This document shows, piece after piece, positions 5,076-7,736 of a stretch of DNA of 7,736 nucleotides. Under the pieces are notes generated by a model that saw only the letters and a program-made list of their open reading frames with translations, was not told where the DNA came from and did no database searches. A program made the translations under genes and the position numbers. The stretch is from Candidatus Zixiibacteriota bacterium (GTDB lineage Bacteria > Zixibacteria > MSB-5A5 > GN15 > FEB-12), in the NCBI GenBank assembly GCA_003641415.1, contig QNAG01000123.1:1-7736 (forward strand), read 5' to 3'. Each line of letters starts with the position of its first letter. The stretch's first letter is position 1.

Positions 5076-7492
5076 TGCGTTTTAGTCGCCGCATAACGAT
5101 TTTTGGACTTGCGCTGTTTGTTAACCTGTTCGCCATTTCTCTGTATGCTGCCAGAGTACCGATACCTGAAGGGATTTTTTACTATCAACCGGCAGCAAGT
5201 GTGTTTGGCTCTGAAGCAGTTTGGTGTAATCCCTCTGCGTTGGGGTGGTATAATTCCGCCGAATACCAGTTGATAGCCGGATACAACAACAGCTCCTTTG
5301 CTAAAAGTTGGGGCACAGTGGTCACCCATAAGAGGATTTCCATCGCATATCGGCATCTATATGACCCTGATGAAAAGGACTATAACGAATATGTTTTCTC
5401 TACCGGGTTTCCGCTGGGTCGTTCGCTGGCAATAGGAATTTCGTACCGGAATTTCAAAGATGGTCCAACCTCGTACAATAAACGTCACTATTGGAATATG
5501 TCAGTGTCGGGTCGGCCAGGAGGTTTACTGAGTTGGGCAGCGGTGTTCTCTAATCTTAACCGTGGAAGGCTTGACGGTGAACAAACCGAAACCGAACAGC
5601 AGTATTCGCTCGCTTATCGCCCGTTGCGTGAAAAACTTACAGTAGCTGTTGATGCTTTCCTGTCTACGGGACAAAGTCTCAAGAATGCTGAGTATCGATA
5701 TCATGCCGAGATCATTCCGGTACCCGGGCTGTTTATAGAGGGCTACATCAATTCCAACTGTGATTTCCAAGTAGGTTTGCGAGTCAACCTGTTGAAGCAT
5801 TTTACCGGTTGGCAGGGGAATTATAGCAAGGGGGCTAATCATGTCCGCTCAACAGTTTACCTGGGCGCTACTTCAAAACGCCAAGCTTCCGTGATTCCCG
5901 AAAGGAAACGACGTCTAAGCATGAACGTTTCCGGTCGACCGGAGGAAAACCCTTCCCGGCCATTGATAGGGCAGGAGAAGACGCCATTCTGGGAGATACT
6001 GCTGGGTATCTATCGCGCGGCAGATGATTGTTCAATTGGGGAGCTTGTCATAAGACTGAACGGTCTGTCACTTGGGTTTGGACAAGCCCAGGAATTACGA
6101 GACGCTCTGAGCTACTTTCGTAAGCAGGGGAAATATGTTATCTGCCATTTGAGCGCCCCGAACAATATAGGTTACTATGTAGCCAGTGTTGCTGATGCTA
6201 TCTATATTCCCCCGGTCAGCCAACTCAATCTCGTGGGTCTGCGGGCAGAATTGACCTACTACACCGGAACAATGGAAAAAGTAGGGATAAGGGCTGACCT
6301 GGTACGTATTGGGAAATATAAACAGGCGCCCGAAGCTTACACCCGGAAGGCTGCCAGTAAGGAAGGCAGGGAAGACACCAACCAGTTGCTGGATGACCTG
6401 TACCGCCAGTTCGTAGGGAGCATTGCGGAAGGTCGTAATCTGTCGCCGGATTCGGTCATGGTTTTAATTGATCAGGGACCGTTTACTTCTCAAGAAGCTT
6501 TGTCCCTTAGCCTCGTAGACGGTCTAAGCTACCATGATAATTTGCACGATGGAATTCTTCGCTCCCTGCCGGAGATTAGTTTCCGACATTATCAAAGTGA
6601 TACGCTCGCAAATGATGGCTGGCCCCGGGTTCCTGTGATAGCGGTGGTAGTCGCCGATGGAGATGTTATTGACAGCGAGCGTTCCGGCAATGTTTTGGGA
6701 GGTGGTCAAAAAGTTACGCCCGCAGGTATGGCTGCCGCGCTGGAAAAAGTGGGGCAAAAATCTGACGTGAAAGGCGTCATTTGGAGAGTCAATTCACCTG
6801 GAGGAGTGGCTCTTGCCGGAGAGCGTATTTATCACAGCGTTGATAAAATCTCTCAGCGCAAACCCTTCGTAGTTTCCATGTCCAACGTAGCTGCCTCAGC
6901 GGGATACTATGTGTCAATACCGGGTCAACGTTTGTTCGCTGACCCCGGCACTATCACGGGATCGATTGGTATCTACGGTGGGAAGGTCGATCTGAGTGGG
7001 CTTTATAAGAAGATTGATCTTGGTAAGGAGTTGTTTACAAGGGGTAAATCCGCTGGTATGCTCAGCACAATTAAACCGTTCACAGACGAAGAAAGAACCA
7101 GGTACTACAGCCAACTTCAAGCGTTCTATGACCACTTCGTGGGATTGGTGGCGGAGGACCGAGGATTGTCAATCGATTCTGTGGATGCCGTATCCCGGGG
7201 ACGAGTTTGGACCGGACGAAAGGCGCTCGAAATAGGACTCATTGATGAACTTGGTGGATTGCGTCAGGCTCTCGAATACACTGCCGGTTCTTTAGGATTG
7301 AACGACTACAGAGTAGAAATCTACCCCCAGCGACGGCCATTGTTTTTACTCTCTGGCGGGTCTCTGATACGAACGATAGCACAACTCTTTGGTGGTAAAA
7401 CTAATCCTTCCGAAGTTTTATCTGGTGTGCTCTATCCTCTGGGAGAGGGAACGATCTTTGCTCGAATGCCATACGACATCGAGATTGAATAG
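5075..7492 (+). CDS. sppA: SppA-type signal peptide peptidase (67K-like, S49 family) with an N-terminal outer-membrane-barrel-like domain
   Basis: Residues are numbered from the ATG at 5075 (805 residues; a GTG start at 5072 would add one). A Sec signal peptide (1 to about 25, ending SLYA) is followed by about 235 residues of amphipathic strands (about 29-265). This region opens with a 'VFGSEAVWCNPSALG' segment resembling the N-terminal NPA motif of PorV/FadL-like barrels, so it is predicted to be a beta-barrel. After a charged linker (about 266-300) come the tandem halves of long SppA. The N-terminal half (about 300-505) holds the general-base Lys416 in 'RIGKYKQAPE'. The C-terminal half (about 515-755) has NSPGG (573-577), nucleophile Ser608 in 'NVAASAGYY', 'GTITGSIGIYGG' and 'RVWTGRKA'. 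The Lys-Ser spacing of 192 is close to the 200 in E. coli SppA (K209/S409). The dyad is intact, so it should cleave remnant signal peptides or other peptides. Classical SppA has an N-terminal transmembrane helix instead; this fusion implies outer-membrane tethering with the protease in the periplasm. It is the last gene of the cluster. Confidence 0.9.
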   Translation: MRFSRRITIFGLALFVNLFAISLYAARVPIPEGIFYYQPAASVFGSEAVWCNPSALGWYNSAEYQLIAGYNNSSFAKSWGTVVTHKRISIAYRHLYDPDEKDYNEYVFSTGFPLGRSLAIGISYRNFKDGPTSYNKRHYWNMSVSGRPGGLLSWAAVFSNLNRGRLDGEQTETEQQYSLAYRPLREKLTVAVDAFLSTGQSLKNAEYRYHAEIIPVPGLFIEGYINSNCDFQVGLRVNLLKHFTGWQGNYSKGANHVRSTVYLGATSKRQASVIPERKRRLSMNVSGRPEENPSRPLIGQEKTPFWEILLGIYRAADDCSIGELVIRLNGLSLGFGQAQELRDALSYFRKQGKYVICHLSAPNNIGYYVASVADAIYIPPVSQLNLVGLRAELTYYTGTMEKVGIRADLVRIGKYKQAPEAYTRKAASKEGREDTNQLLDDLYRQFVGSIAEGRNLSPDSVMVLIDQGPFTSQEALSLSLVDGLSYHDNLHDGILRSLPEISFRHYQSDTLANDGWPRVPVIAVVVADGDVIDSERSGNVLGGGQKVTPAGMAAALEKVGQKSDVKGVIWRVNSPGGVALAGERIYHSVDKISQRKPFVVSMSNVAASAGYYVSIPGQRLFADPGTITGSIGIYGGKVDLSGLYKKIDLGKELFTRGKSAGMLSTIKPFTDEERTRYYSQLQAFYDHFVGLVAEDRGLSIDSVDAVSRGRVWTGRKALEIGLIDELGGLRQALEYTAGSLGLNDYRVEIYPQRRPLFLLSGGSLIRTIAQLFGGKTNPSEVLSGVLYPLGEGTIFARMPYDIEIE

Positions 7493-7504
7493 ACAGTTTA
7501 ATCC

Positions 7505-7523
7505 CTGAACTTCCTCAGTTTTT
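7505..7523 (+). terminator. Weak hairpin with T-run after the SppA-like gene
   Basis: CTGA, a 6-base loop and TCAG can form a 4-bp stem, directly followed by TTTTT, starting 12 bases after the operon's last stop codon. Position and T-run fit an intrinsic terminator, but the stem is very short. Confidence 0.3.
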
Positions 7524-7577
7524 GAAATTGTTTATACCTACTATTGGGATCGGGTCACACTATCAATTTCGTCATCG

Positions 7578-7626
7578 CTAAGACATAATAAAATAATACC
7601 GGCTGACCTTTATCGTTTTGTCTTAG
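7578..7626. repeat. 8-bp perfect inverted repeat in the intergenic region
   Basis: CTAAGACA (7578-7585) and its exact reverse complement TGTCTTAG (7619-7626) flank a 33-base AT-rich spacer. After one mismatch, three further inner pairs (two A-T and one T-G) are possible. It lies between the end of the forward operon and a possible reverse-strand gene. It may be part of a bidirectional transcription end or a protein-binding site. No function can be assigned. Confidence 0.45.
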
Positions 7627-7648
7627 TTTACCGAAACTATAGTAGTTC

Positions 7649-7736
7649 TCAGAATAATTTTCCGATTGCAGCTGTTTTTTGGGTGTGTTGCGGGTTGTTA
7701 ATGACATCGAGGATCGCTTGATCCAATCGGTCTATA
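7649..7736 (-). CDS. Possible C-terminal tail of a reverse-strand gene entering from the right edge
   Basis: On the reverse strand one frame is open from the window edge to a TGA at 7649-7651, giving 28 residues that include 'LDQAILDVINNPQ' and end 'AIGKLF'. The helix-plus-NNP pattern loosely recalls the C-terminal helix of GT-B glycosyltransferases ('AIxxLLNNPE'). A 28-codon open stretch is expected by chance fairly often and a forward-strand frame is also open here, so this is a weak call. If real, the gene converges on the SppA operon with a 156-base gap holding the hairpin and inverted repeat. Confidence 0.27.
   Translation of the reverse strand, partial: IDRLDQAILDVINNPQHTQKTAAIGKLF

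Noticed and set aside
5042..5356. Reverse-strand open frame of 104 codons across the junction into the SppA-like gene
   Set aside because: It overlaps the strong GGAGG site, signal peptide and barrel start of the forward gene, and its translation has no recognisable motif.
7660..7736. Forward-strand open frame running off the right edge
   Set aside because: It is short, lacks a supported start codon or Shine-Dalgarno, and its translation begins with a Cys/Phe-rich stretch unlike a protein N-terminus. The opposite strand reads more like protein.

Overview
The window looks like chromosomal DNA of a Gram-negative (two-membrane) bacterium, probably an uncultured member of the broad Fibrobacterota-Chlorobiota-Bacteroidota (FCB) assemblage such as Zixibacteria, Marinimicrobia or Calditrichota. 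This rests on a PorV/PorQ-type outer-membrane protein tail, a patatin-POTRA-barrel protein, and a signal peptide peptidase carrying an outer-membrane-like front domain. It is an inference from gene content; no ribosomal RNA or other phylogenetic marker is present.

Layout. The left edge carries the 3' end of a forward PorV/PorQ-like beta-barrel gene (to 506). It converges on a long reverse gene (546-3194) for an 882-residue patatin-like phospholipase fused to POTRA domains and an Omp85/BamA-type barrel (type Vd autotransporter architecture). Only 21 bases upstream of that gene's annotated start, a forward three-gene cluster begins: a SpoU/TrmH-family RNA 2'-O-methyltransferase with a TTG start (3216-4010), a secreted beta-rich DUF4097-like protein (4014-5075), and an approximately 805-residue SppA-type peptidase with a predicted N-terminal beta-barrel (5075-7492). 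The three forward genes are separated by +3 and -1 bases, each with a Shine-Dalgarno sequence at the junction, so they very probably form one translationally coupled operon. The last 244 bases hold no convincing complete gene. They contain a weak hairpin, an 8-bp inverted repeat, and possibly the tail of a reverse-strand gene entering from the right edge.

Theme. Apart from the RNA methyltransferase, every confident gene encodes an exported envelope protein. Two are hydrolases, a Ser-Asp lipase and a Ser-Lys protease, and each is covalently joined to what looks like an outer-membrane barrel. The SppA fusion is the most unusual feature, because classical SppA is an inner-membrane-anchored periplasmic-side protease. 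I see no mobile elements, CRISPR arrays, tRNAs or rRNAs.
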